A stretch of 64,000 bases of DNA from Lachnospiraceae bacterium (lineage in GTDB: Bacteria; Bacillota; Clostridia; Lachnospirales; Lachnospiraceae): positions 1 through 64,000 of the forward strand of contig JAQYIU010000087.1 of the NCBI GenBank assembly GCA_028721415.1, read 5' to 3'. The position numbers and the translations under genes were made by a program. Shown here piece after piece: positions 19,338-29,001 of this stretch (position 1 is its first letter; every line of letters starts with the position of its first letter). The notes beneath the pieces were generated by a model. It did no database searches. It had not been told where the DNA came from and saw nothing but the letters and a program-made list of their open reading frames with translations.

Positions 19338-21125
19338 CTACATTTTACGGAAACGGGCATAACGGGCTTCAATCAATTCTTCCCCAGACATTTTTTTCTT
19401 GTCTTTTAAGAAACGTTTGATTCTCTCATCAAGATCTTCACAGATTTCAAGCATCGTTTCCAATGTATAGGATTCCGGTTCCTGAATAATAGTTTCTACA
19501 AAACCTGCTTTATATAAATCATAAGAAGTTAATTTCATTGCTTTGGCTGCTTTTTGTGCCAGACTGGCATCTTTCCATAAAATAGATGCGAATCCTTCCG
19601 GAGACAGAATGGAATAAATACTGTTCTCCAGAATCCATACTTCATCGGCCACTGCCATGGCAAGAGCGCCCCCACTGCCTCCTTCACCAATTAATATAGA
19701 AAGAATTGGGGTTTTCAGGGCACTCATCTCATACAAATTCGATGCGATTGCCTCACCCTGACAACGTTCTTCTGCCTCCATACCGCAGAACGCTCCTGGT
19801 GTATCCACAAAACAGATAATCGGTCGATGGAATTTTTCTGCCTGTTTCATCAAACGAAGGGCTTTTCGATAGCCTTCCGGCATTGGCATTCCAAAGTTTC
19901 TGTCCACGCTCTCCTGGGTATTCTTACCTTTCATCTGAGCGATTACCGTCACCGGTTTCCCGTGGAAATAGGCAATCCCTCCACAGATAGCATGGTCATC
20001 CCCATAATAACGGTCTCCATGAAATTCAATAAAACCATCAAACAGACCACGAATATAATCTTCACCTACAGGACGTTTGATTTCTCTGGAAAGGACAACT
20101 CTCTCCCAGGCGGTCTTTTCTTTGGCACGATCCAGATTAACTTTTTTGCATGGTTTCTCAGGTGCAAAATCTACAAGACTGTCAAGATGATCTACCACAG
20201 CTTCCGTCATCTGTTCTGTTGCCAAATCATCACTTGCTGCCTTTTGCTCTTCTTTAGCTGCTTTTCTTGCCTCAGGAGTTTTGTGGAGATCCAAAATATG
20301 ACAGAGCACATCTTTCATATCTTTTCGTTCCACAATCTGATCGATAAATCCATGTTCCAGCAAGAATTCTGACTTCTGGAAACCTTTCGGCAATTTCTGA
20401 TGAATGGTCTGTTCAATAACACGAGGACCCGCAAATCCAATAAGAGCCTTCGGTTCTGCAAGAATGATATCTCCTAACGTTGCAAAGCTGGCTGTCACTC
20501 CACCTGTGGTAGGGTCTGTGAGAACAGAAATATAGAGCAAACCTGCCTCGCTGTGGCGTTTTAAAGCTGCGGAAGTCTTTGCCATCTGCATAAGAGAAGT
20601 CATACCCTCCTGCATTCTGGCTCCACCAGAACAGGTAAAAATAATGACAGGAAGTTTTTCTTTTGTCGCTCTCTCCACCGCTCTGGTAATTTTCTCTCCT
20701 ACCACATAACCCATGCTGGCAGTGAGAAAACGACCATCCATGACCATGATCACAGCTTCATTGTCACCGATTCTTCCTTTTCCGGTTACCACTGCCTCAT
20801 CAAGTCCTGTCTTTTCCTTCAACATATTTACCTTGTCCGGATACCCTTTCATTCTGAGAGGATTGGTATTCTGAAGTCCGGTATCCCACTCTTCATAACT
20901 ACCTTTTTCTACCAGATTAGCAATTCTCTTCTGGGCCGGCATACGGAGATAACCTCCGCATTTCGGACAAATATACAGATTTCGTTTATATTCTTCCGTG
21001 AAGATCCCCTTGCCACATTTATTACATTTTTTCAGCAGACCCTGAGGTACTTCCGGTTTATTTTCACTTTCATAATTTTGTAATTTTCTGATGGGAGTTT
21101 TTTTAAATATATTATTTAAATCCAT
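19338..21125 (-). CDS. accDA: Fused acetyl-CoA carboxylase carboxyltransferase, AccD(beta)-AccA(alpha)
   Basis: N-terminal zinc finger CNKCGKGIF..CPKCGGY with GGARMQEGMTSLMQM (beta) joined to GDRYYGDDHAICGGIAYF, GEGGSGGALAMAVAD (alpha). Confidence 0.95.
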   Translation of the reverse strand: MDLNNIFKKTPIRKLQNYESENKPEVPQGLLKKCNKCGKGIFTEEYKRNLYICPKCGGYLRMPAQKRIANLVEKGSYEEWDTGLQNTNPLRMKGYPDKVNMLKEKTGLDEAVVTGKGRIGDNEAVIMVMDGRFLTASMGYVVGEKITRAVERATKEKLPVIIFTCSGGARMQEGMTSLMQMAKTSAALKRHSEAGLLYISVLTDPTTGGVTASFATLGDIILAEPKALIGFAGPRVIEQTIHQKLPKGFQKSEFLLEHGFIDQIVERKDMKDVLCHILDLHKTPEARKAAKEEQKAASDDLATEQMTEAVVDHLDSLVDFAPEKPCKKVNLDRAKEKTAWERVVLSREIKRPVGEDYIRGLFDGFIEFHGDRYYGDDHAICGGIAYFHGKPVTVIAQMKGKNTQESVDRNFGMPMPEGYRKALRLMKQAEKFHRPIICFVDTPGAFCGMEAEERCQGEAIASNLYEMSALKTPILSILIGEGGSGGALAMAVADEVWILENSIYSILSPEGFASILWKDASLAQKAAKAMKLTSYDLYKAGFVETIIQEPESYTLETMLEICEDLDERIKRFLKDKKKMSGEELIEARYARFRKM

Positions 21126-22483
21126 TTACTTTCCTCCTGCATCTCTTCCAAAACGTGATCCATATAGGAAATCGTAATATCTCCTTCCTGATAATCATCT
21201 CGTTCCAGTATATCATACAAGAAATCAATATTTGTTGTGATCCCTTCAATAATGACTTCTCCGAGGGCACTGTGCATTTTTGCAATAGCCTCTTTTCTGC
21301 TCTTTGCATAAACAATCAATTTGGCGATCATAGAGTCATAATACGGAGAAATCGTGTATCCACTGTAAATCGCACTGTCGATTCGGATTCCTTTTCCTCC
21401 CGGCAAATACATATCCGTGATGGTTCCAGGACATGGCCGGAAATTATGTTTTGGATCTTCCGCATTGATTCTGCACTCAATCGCATGTCCTTTGATCTGA
21501 ACATCATCCTGGGTATAGGATAAGACTCTTCCATCGGCAATTCTAATCTGTTCTTTTACCAGATCAATACCGGTTACCCATTCTGTAACAGGATGTTCCA
21601 CCTGGATTCTGGTATTCATTTCCATAAAGTAGAATTTTTCGTCTTCTTCCAACAAAAATTCGATGGTTCCCGCGTTGGTATAACCCGCTGCTTTGGCTGC
21701 CTGGACTGCAGCTTTTCCCATCTTCTCTCTCAATTCTTCGCTGACCGCAATGGATGGGGATTCCTCGATCATTTTCTGATGATTTCTCTGAATGGAACAA
21801 TCTCTCTCTCCCAGATGAATAACATTACCATGCTGGTCTGCAAGTATCTGAACTTCAATATGTCTTGGATTCTCCACAAAATGCTCCAGATACATGTGAT
21901 TATCTCCAAAGGCCATGCTTGCTTCTTTCTGAGCTGTGAGAAATTCCTGAATAAATTCATCTTCGGAATATGCCACACGCATTCCTTTTCCGCCGCCTCC
22001 CAAAACGGCTTTAATAATCACCGGGAATCCAATTTCTTTTGCGATGGTGAGGGCACGGTTCTCGTCAGTCAGTGATTCCTCACTGCCCGGAATTACCGGC
22101 ACTCCTGCCTGAATCATTGTAGTCCTCGCCATCGCCTTATTTCCAAGTTTGGAAATAGTCATGGAATCAGGTCCGATAAATGTGATGTTGCAGGCTTCAC
22201 AGAGCTGTGCAAACCGATGGTTTTCTGAGAGAAAACCAAACCCGGGATGAATGGCATCTGCTCCTGTAACCAATGTCGCACTGATAATCTGTTCCATATT
22301 AAGGTAACTGTCTTTTGCCGCTGCCGGCCCGATACAGACCGCCTCATCTGCTAACTGTGTGTGAAGTGCCTGCCGATCGGCTTCGGAATACACTGCAACG
22401 GTCTCAATTCCCATTTCTCTGCAGGCCCGGATGATGCGGATGGCAATCTCACCCCTGTTTGCAATTAATATTTTCCGAATCAT
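21116..22483 (-). CDS. accC: Biotin carboxylase subunit of acetyl-CoA carboxylase
   Basis: ILIANRGEIAIRIIRACREMGIETVAVYSEAD, EMNTRIQVEHPVTE. Confidence 0.97.
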   Translation of the reverse strand: MIRKILIANRGEIAIRIIRACREMGIETVAVYSEADRQALHTQLADEAVCIGPAAAKDSYLNMEQIISATLVTGADAIHPGFGFLSENHRFAQLCEACNITFIGPDSMTISKLGNKAMARTTMIQAGVPVIPGSEESLTDENRALTIAKEIGFPVIIKAVLGGGGKGMRVAYSEDEFIQEFLTAQKEASMAFGDNHMYLEHFVENPRHIEVQILADQHGNVIHLGERDCSIQRNHQKMIEESPSIAVSEELREKMGKAAVQAAKAAGYTNAGTIEFLLEEDEKFYFMEMNTRIQVEHPVTEWVTGIDLVKEQIRIADGRVLSYTQDDVQIKGHAIECRINAEDPKHNFRPCPGTITDMYLPGGKGIRIDSAIYSGYTISPYYDSMIAKLIVYAKSRKEAIAKMHSALGEVIIEGITTNIDFLYDILERDDYQEGDITISYMDHVLEEMQEESKWI

Positions 22484-22494
22484 ATCTTTCTCCT

Positions 22495-22920
22495 TTATCC
22501 AATCATAAATGTCAATTCTGCCTTGACTACTGTTTTCCCATCCACACTGGCGGTGGCTTCCCCGATTCCCATCGGTCCTTTTACTTTAATGATCTTTGTT
22601 TCTAGGCGAACTTTATCACCAGGAACGATTTTTCCGCGGAATCTGCATTTATTGATTCCACCGAAATATGCGGTTTTTCCTTTGTTTTCTTCCATGGACA
22701 GGATGGCTACGGCGCCGACTTGTGCCAGGGCTTCCACCGTGAGGACACCAGGCATTACCGGTTCCTGTGGAAAATGGCCGCGGAAGAAATCCTCATGAAA
22801 TGTCACACATTTGTATCCCACTGCACTGACACCCGGCTCCATCTCCTCAATGTAATCTACCAGAAGAAAAGGATGTCTGTGCGGAAGAATCTGCTCAATC
22901 TCTTTTATACCAAGTCTCAT
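22495..22920 (-). CDS. fabZ: 3-hydroxyacyl-ACP dehydratase FabZ
   Basis: ILPHRHPFLLVDYI, GHFPQEPVMPGVLTVEALAQ. Confidence 0.95.
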   Translation of the reverse strand: MRLGIKEIEQILPHRHPFLLVDYIEEMEPGVSAVGYKCVTFHEDFFRGHFPQEPVMPGVLTVEALAQVGAVAILSMEENKGKTAYFGGINKCRFRGKIVPGDKVRLETKIIKVKGPMGIGEATASVDGKTVVKAELTFMIG

Positions 22921-22936
22921 ATTATTACTCCCGTTA

Positions 22937-23401
22937 TTATCCGATTCTGAATAATGGCTGACCAAACTCAACGGTCTCCTCATTGCTCACGAGAATCTCT
23001 GTCACGACACCGTCAAACTCACTCTCAATTTCATTCATGAGTTTCATGGCTTCCACAATTGCCAGTGTCTGTCCTTTTTTTACGGCATCTCCCACCTTTA
23101 CAAAAGGTTCGGCACCTTCTGAAGGAGCCGCGTAGAAGGTTCCCACCAGCGGAGATTTCATCAGCTCACCTTTTTTCTCTTCCTGTGGCTGTGCAGTTAC
23201 CTGAGGTTCTGCTGCCTGAGGCTCTTTTACCACCTCATAGGAGGCACTTCCTTCTGTTACCTGAGCTACCGGAACGACTGTTTTTGTCTTTACTTCCGGA
23301 CAGCTCATGGAAATACTGATATTTCCTTCTGTATATTCAAAGTTGGAAAGGCCTGCTTCAGAAACTGCTTTTACTAATTCAAGAATTTCCTGATACTGCA
23401 T
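22937..23401 (-). CDS. accB: Biotin carboxyl carrier protein
   Basis: KGQTLAIVEAMKLMNEIESE biotinylation motif. Confidence 0.96.
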   Translation of the reverse strand: MQYQEILELVKAVSEAGLSNFEYTEGNISISMSCPEVKTKTVVPVAQVTEGSASYEVVKEPQAAEPQVTAQPQEEKKGELMKSPLVGTFYAAPSEGAEPFVKVGDAVKKGQTLAIVEAMKLMNEIESEFDGVVTEILVSNEETVEFGQPLFRIG

Positions 23402-23406
23402 TGATC

Positions 23407-24645
23407 TTACTCCTCATATTTCTTTACTAAAAGTGTTGCATTATGTCCGCCAAATCCAAGAGAGTTGGACATTGCCACTTTGACATCCTGATGAATAGCT
23501 CCACCGAGAACATAATCCAGATCACAACCTTCATCTGGCTCTGTGGTACCAACGGTTGGATGAATATATCCTTCTTCGATAGATTTTACACAGGCAATCA
23601 ACTCTACTGCTCCGGCTGCTCCAAGTAAATGGCCGATCATGGATTTTGTAGAGTTTACCTTCACATGATCTGCTGCCTCACCAAGGGCAAGACGGATGGC
23701 TCTTGTCTCAAATAAGTCATTGTGATGAGTACTTGTTCCGTGGGCGTTGACATAGTCTACTTCTTCCGGTTTTACGCCTGCTTCTTCCATGGCAAGTTCC
23801 ATGGATTTTGCCGCACCGCTTCCATCTTCTGCAGGGGAAGTGATGTGGTAAGCATCACAGGTAGCACCATAACCGGCAAGTTCTGCATAAATCTTTGCTC
23901 CACGTTTTTTGGCATGTTCTAATTCTTCCAGAATCACGACACCAGCACCTTCACCAATGACAAATCCACTTCTCTTCTTGTCAAATGGAAGAGATGCCTG
24001 CATTGGATCATTGGATGTAGTAAGAGCTGTCAGATTTGTAAATCCTGCCACTGCCACCGGTGTGATACTACTCTCTGTTCCACCAGCGAACATCACATCT
24101 GCGTCCCCACACTGAATGGCACGGAGAGCATCGCCGATAGAATGACTTCCTGTTGCGCAGGCTGTCACCACGTTGGTACATTTTCCCTTACATCCGAAAG
24201 TGATTGCCACATTTCCGGCTGCCATGTTGCTGATCATCATTGGAATCAGAAGAGGATTCACTCTTTTTGGTCCTTTGGAAAGAATTTTTTCATGTTCTTT
24301 TTCCATACTATTAAGGCCACCGATTCCGGATCCGATGATAACACCCACACGGAACGGATCTTCTTCTTCCATATGAAGATCTGCCATCTCAACGGCTTCC
24401 TTTGCAGCAGCTACTGCATACTGAGAAAACACTTCCATTCTCTTGGCTGATTTGAAATCCAGTCTTTCTTTTGCCACGAAATCTTTTACTTCTGCTGCAA
24501 GTGTTACTTTATAATCAGAAGTATCAAACTTTGTAATTGGTCCAATCCCTACTTTTTCACTTTTAATTCCATCCCAAAATGCATCTACTGTATTTCCGAT
24601 TGGGGTTACAGCACCCATTCCGGTAATGACAACTCTACGTTTCAT
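23407..24645 (-). CDS. fabF: Beta-ketoacyl-ACP synthase II
   Basis: ITGMGAVTPIGNTV, TACATGSHSIGDA, NAHGTSTHHND, NSLGFGGHNA. Confidence 0.97.
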   Translation of the reverse strand: MKRRVVITGMGAVTPIGNTVDAFWDGIKSEKVGIGPITKFDTSDYKVTLAAEVKDFVAKERLDFKSAKRMEVFSQYAVAAAKEAVEMADLHMEEEDPFRVGVIIGSGIGGLNSMEKEHEKILSKGPKRVNPLLIPMMISNMAAGNVAITFGCKGKCTNVVTACATGSHSIGDALRAIQCGDADVMFAGGTESSITPVAVAGFTNLTALTTSNDPMQASLPFDKKRSGFVIGEGAGVVILEELEHAKKRGAKIYAELAGYGATCDAYHITSPAEDGSGAAKSMELAMEEAGVKPEEVDYVNAHGTSTHHNDLFETRAIRLALGEAADHVKVNSTKSMIGHLLGAAGAVELIACVKSIEEGYIHPTVGTTEPDEGCDLDYVLGGAIHQDVKVAMSNSLGFGGHNATLLVKKYEE

Positions 24646-24692
24646 TGAAAGTCTCCTTTATCATCTATCTGTTCAACTTGTCCTTTATCTGT

Positions 24693-25433
24693 TTACATTA
24701 CCATTCCGCCGTCAACTAAAAGTACCTGACCGGTAATATAAGAAGCCATATCAGATGCGAGGAAGAGAGCCGCATTGGCGATATCTTCCGGTTCTGCAAA
24801 TCTGCCGAGAGGAATCTGCTTTTTCGCATTTTCCTTTACTTCTTCAGACAATACCTCTGTCATCTCTGTTTTAACAAATCCTGGTGCAATCGCATTGGCT
24901 GTCACATTTCTGGATGCCAGTTCTTTTGCCACAGATTTTGTCAGACCGATGAGACCTGCCTTGGATGCGCTGTAGTTTGCCTGACCTGCATTTCCTGCCA
25001 CACCGGATACAGAGGTAACGTTGATGATTCTGCCAAATCTCTGTTTCATCATCTGACGGCTGGCAAAACGGATACAGTTAAAACTTCCCTTCAGGTTTGT
25101 GTTGATGACATCATCAAAATCATTTTCTTTCATACCCATCACCAGACCATCCCTGGTAATTCCTGCGTTATTAACCAGAATATCAAGACGTCCAAAGGTT
25201 TTGATCACAGATTTGATAAAGGCATTACACTCATCAAAATCTGCCACGTTACAACAAAAAATCTCTGCTTTGCCGCCGGCGGCTTCAATTTCACTTTTCA
25301 CTGCTTCGGCTTTACTTTTATTTCCATGGTAGTGTACAGCAACACTGGCTCCGGCTTTGCCGTAGGCAAGGGCGATTGCCTTGCCGATTCCGCCGGATGC
25401 ACCTGTCACTACTGCAACTTTTCCTTCTAACAT
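24693..25433 (-). CDS. fabG: 3-oxoacyl-ACP reductase
   Basis: [35 protein letters not shown]. Confidence 0.96.
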   Translation of the reverse strand: MLEGKVAVVTGASGGIGKAIALAYGKAGASVAVHYHGNKSKAEAVKSEIEAAGGKAEIFCCNVADFDECNAFIKSVIKTFGRLDILVNNAGITRDGLVMGMKENDFDDVINTNLKGSFNCIRFASRQMMKQRFGRIINVTSVSGVAGNAGQANYSASKAGLIGLTKSVAKELASRNVTANAIAPGFVKTEMTEVLSEEVKENAKKQIPLGRFAEPEDIANAALFLASDMASYITGQVLLVDGGMVM

Positions 25434-26362
25434 TCTGTAATCTCCTTAATTGCCTCAATGACGGTGTTCATTTCTTCCATCGTATTTATCTTGAACATTT
25501 TTACATCTCTGCTGATCTTTCTCATAAAACCGGATAAGGTTTTGCCCGGTCCGATCTCCACAAAAATATTCACGCCATCTTCGATCATCGTTCTGACACT
25601 CTGCTCCCACATCACAGAACTGGAAACTTGCTGTCTTAGCAATTCTTTTGTCTCAGAGATATCTGTGATCTTCTGCGCATTAACATTGGTCACATAAGGG
25701 ATCTGTAACGGGCTCCACTCTACTTTCTCCAGAGTTTCATATAGTTTATCTCCGGCTTCTTTCAAATATGCAGAGTGGAACGGTCCACTGACATTGAGAG
25801 GAAGCACTCTTTTGGCTCCTGCTTCTTTTAATGCTGGTGTTGCTACCTCAATGGCATCTTTTTTACCGGTCACAACAATCTGTCCAGGACAATTATAATT
25901 GGCAACCGTCACGCCTTCGAAAGCATCTGTCACTTCTTTTACTTTCTCACCGGAAAGACCAAGGACAGCTGCCATTCCGCCAGAACCGTCAGGCACTGCA
26001 TTATGCATCAGTGTACCACGTTTCCAGATGGTTTTTACTGCATCTTCAAAGCTCATGCCTCCGGCAACAGTAATCGCACAGTATTCCCCAAGGCTTAAAC
26101 CTGCTGCCATATCCGGTGTAAGTCCATGACTCATAATCTCTCTTGTCATGGCGAGACAGGTCGTAACCAATGCTGCCTGAGTATAATCGGTACGATCAAG
26201 AAGTTCATTTTCCTCAAAACAAATGGATGCGATATCCAGGTCAAGAATCTTTGCACTCTCATCAAATGCATTTTTAGCAAGGACACTCTGCTCATAAAAA
26301 TCCTTTCCCATCCCAACGGTCTGGGCTCCCTGTCCCGGATAAAGAAATGCTATCTTACTCAT
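25427..26362 (-). CDS. fabD: Malonyl-CoA:ACP transacylase
   Basis: [23 protein letters not shown]. Confidence 0.96.
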   Translation of the reverse strand: MSKIAFLYPGQGAQTVGMGKDFYEQSVLAKNAFDESAKILDLDIASICFEENELLDRTDYTQAALVTTCLAMTREIMSHGLTPDMAAGLSLGEYCAITVAGGMSFEDAVKTIWKRGTLMHNAVPDGSGGMAAVLGLSGEKVKEVTDAFEGVTVANYNCPGQIVVTGKKDAIEVATPALKEAGAKRVLPLNVSGPFHSAYLKEAGDKLYETLEKVEWSPLQIPYVTNVNAQKITDISETKELLRQQVSSSVMWEQSVRTMIEDGVNIFVEIGPGKTLSGFMRKISRDVKMFKINTMEEMNTVIEAIKEITEC

Positions 26363-27293
26363 AAATCTTTGTTCCTTTCAAAAGAGATTCCGCCTCTGCA
26401 TTCAATCCCTCCACAATATCTTTACAGCTTCTGATTTCCTTTACCAGACCTGCGATCTGTCCGGCCATAACGCTTCCATGAATCACATCACCTTCCATGA
26501 CTGCCTTTCTGAGACCGCCAAGGGTAAGTTTCTCCAGTTCCTCAAAGGATGCACCTTCTGCCTCCAGACGAAGATATTCCTGGCTCTGTTTGTTTCGAAG
26601 GACACGAACCGGATGTCCGGTGCTTCTTCCTGTAACTTTTGTATCGATATCTTTGGCTTTTACAATTTTATTCTTATAAGCGTCGCTGGCAATGGATTCC
26701 TCTGCTGCAACAAAAATAGTTCCCATCTGTACAGCCTTGGCTCCCAGCATAAATGCTGCTGCCATTCCACGGCCATCGGCAATTCCGCCTGCTGCAATAA
26801 CCGGAATGGATACTGCATCCACAACCTGAGGAACGAGCACCATTGTAGTTGTCTCACCAATGTGTCCGCCGGATTCTGTACCTTCTGCGATAACCGCATC
26901 GGCACCGGCACGTTCCATTCTTTTTGCCAGAGCGACACTGGCAACTACAGGGACTACTTTTACACCAGCTTCTTTCCACATTTTCATGTATTTTTCCGGA
27001 TTACCTGCACCGGTTGTCACCACTTCAATCTTTTCTTCTGCAATAATTTCAGCAATCTGATCCGCTTCCGGATTCATGAGCATAAGATTGACACCAAATG
27101 GCTTATTTGTCTTTTCCTTTACTTTCTTTATCTGATCTCTTACCCATGTCGCCGGTGCACCGCCTGCACCGATGATGCCAAGACCGCCCGCTTCTGACAC
27201 AGCAGCAGCCAGTTCAGCTGTTGCCACCCAGGCCATACCGCCCTGAATGATCGGATATTCGATTTCAAAAAGTTTTGTAATATCGGTTTTCAT
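26355..27293 (-). CDS. fabK: Enoyl-ACP reductase II (FMN-dependent)
   Basis: YPIIQGGMAWVATAELAAAVSEAGGLGIIGAGGAP, EGTESGGHIGETTTM. Confidence 0.95.
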   Translation of the reverse strand: MKTDITKLFEIEYPIIQGGMAWVATAELAAAVSEAGGLGIIGAGGAPATWVRDQIKKVKEKTNKPFGVNLMLMNPEADQIAEIIAEEKIEVVTTGAGNPEKYMKMWKEAGVKVVPVVASVALAKRMERAGADAVIAEGTESGGHIGETTTMVLVPQVVDAVSIPVIAAGGIADGRGMAAAFMLGAKAVQMGTIFVAAEESIASDAYKNKIVKAKDIDTKVTGRSTGHPVRVLRNKQSQEYLRLEAEGASFEELEKLTLGGLRKAVMEGDVIHGSVMAGQIAGLVKEIRSCKDIVEGLNAEAESLLKGTKIYE

Positions 27294-27307
27294 AAACTGT
27301 CTCCTGA

Positions 27308-27535
27308 TTAAGCCTGTTTATTCTGAATATATGTAACGATGTCTCCAACAGTATCCATTTTTTCGAGATCTTCAGATGGAATCTCCACATCAAATTCTTC
27401 TTCTAATGCCATAACCATCTCGAATAAATCAAGGGAATCAATGTTAAGGTCATCTTTGAAAGATGCTTCCATTGTTACCTGATCTGCGTCAACACCAACT
27501 TCTTCTACGATTAAATCTCTGATTTTTTCAAACAT
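27308..27535 (-). CDS. acpP: Acyl carrier protein (start at MFEKIRDLIVEEVG)
   Basis: DDLNIDSLDLFEMVMALEEEFDVEIP phosphopantetheine motif. Confidence 0.96.
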   Translation of the reverse strand: MFEKIRDLIVEEVGVDADQVTMEASFKDDLNIDSLDLFEMVMALEEEFDVEIPSEDLEKMDTVGDIVTYIQNKQA

Positions 27536-27638
27536 TACTTTGTCCTCACTTTCTTTCTTACGTATTATTTTTGATTTTGTATTCTTTGTTTTGTGATACG
27601 GGTTTCTCCCGTTATATGTAATCCGGAAAATCCGGGGA

Positions 27639-28598
27639 TTACCATTCCATGTAGAAGCCGCCCCAGGTGAGTCCACCGCCAAATCCGGCAACTACCAGCT
27701 TCATACCTCTTTTCAGCTTACCTTCCCGATTAAGAGAATCCAGAAGTACCGGAATACATGCGGATGAAATATTGCCGCTGTCCATGACATTCATCGGAAA
27801 CTTACTCTCATCCTGATGCATCCGTTTAGCAATCGCTTCCAGAATACGACGATTAGCCTGATGTAAAATGAAATAATCAATCTCATCGGCAGTATGGCCG
27901 CTCATATCAAGAATCTCACCGATTACCTTAGGGACCTGCTTCACTGCAAATTTGTAAATCTCCCTGCCATCCATCCAGACATAATCAGAAAAAGGAGTTT
28001 TATCTTTTCCATGTCCAATACTGCAGGTCAGTACATGCCCCTTTGTTCCGTCGGAATGAAGAACAGAAACGATCTTATCATCTTCTCCGGTATCCTCTGC
28101 CCGAAGTACCGCAGCACCCGCTCCATCTCCAAACAATATACAGGTAGACCGATCTGTCCAGTCGATCAGATTGGAAAGACATTCTGTTCCAATAATCACC
28201 GCTGTCTTTATCAAACCGGCTGCCATCTGACCGGCTGCCATCTGATATGCTGTGATAAAGCCTGTACACGCTGCATTCACATCAAAAGCAGACGCATGAG
28301 TTGCCCCCAGAGCTGCCTGAACTTCACAGGCCACACATGGGAGATTCTGTTCGGAAGAAACGGTAGATACAATGATCATATCAATATCATCCGGAGCAAT
28401 TTCGGCATTCTCCACAGCATTCCTTGCTGCCTGAATTGCCATGCTCACAGCAGTATCGTCTTTCGCGATGTGTCGGGTCTTTATCCCTGTACGGGTCTGA
28501 ATCCATTCATCAGAAGTATCCACCTTTCTGGAAAGTTCATGATTATCCACGATTCTCTCCGGAAGAAAGGAACCCGTTCCCGCAATTCTTGCTAACAT
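27639..28598 (-). CDS. fabH: Beta-ketoacyl-ACP synthase III
   Basis: DVNAACTGFITAY, HQANRRI, GFGGGLTWGG. Confidence 0.96.
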   Translation of the reverse strand: MLARIAGTGSFLPERIVDNHELSRKVDTSDEWIQTRTGIKTRHIAKDDTAVSMAIQAARNAVENAEIAPDDIDMIIVSTVSSEQNLPCVACEVQAALGATHASAFDVNAACTGFITAYQMAAGQMAAGLIKTAVIIGTECLSNLIDWTDRSTCILFGDGAGAAVLRAEDTGEDDKIVSVLHSDGTKGHVLTCSIGHGKDKTPFSDYVWMDGREIYKFAVKQVPKVIGEILDMSGHTADEIDYFILHQANRRILEAIAKRMHQDESKFPMNVMDSGNISSACIPVLLDSLNREGKLKRGMKLVVAGFGGGLTWGGFYMEW

Positions 28599-28662
28599 AC
28601 TGTTATCCTTTCTCTTTCAAACCTAAAACTTATCTTAATTATAAAATGCTACATTGAAAAAT

Positions 28663-28679
28663 ATTTTGATTATCAAATT
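28663..28679. promoter_or_regulatory. FabT-like box 1 ATTTTGATTATCAAATT
   Basis: Palindrome matches the streptococcal FabT consensus core TTTGATTATCAAA; upstream of fabH. Confidence 0.8.
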
Positions 28680-28699
28680 ATTTTATTTGAATTTTAAAT

Positions 28700-28716
28700 A
28701 TTTTGATTATCAAACT
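28700..28716. promoter_or_regulatory. FabT-like box 2 ATTTTGATTATCAAACT
   Basis: Second copy of the same palindrome, 37 bp from box 1. Confidence 0.8.
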
Positions 28717-29001
28717 TTTCGAATTATCAATATATCACACTTTCAAAGTAAGTCAAGCAGTTTTATATAAGGTTTTAAAAAAAATACAATAATTTATTCC
28801 ATGGAAGCAACAAAATATTTTCATTCATTCTATACTGCTCAAAATTGCTTTCGTTTTTTTGTTATCCATTCGCCTTATTTTGTATTCAATTCAAACGTCA
28901 GTGCTCAATCAGATGGACGATGATTTATCTGGACAAAAAAGAAAGGCTATATTATACTTTCTTATAACCCGATTAAAATTTATGTAAAGAAAGTGAGATT
29001 T

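Noticed and set aside
26478-27197. 239-aa + strand ORF opposite fabK
   Set aside because: Antisense shadow ORF, Cys/His/Phe-rich composition typical of reverse-strand translation
27894-28595. 233-aa + strand ORF opposite fabH
   Set aside because: Shadow ORF, no family resemblance, fabH is unambiguous
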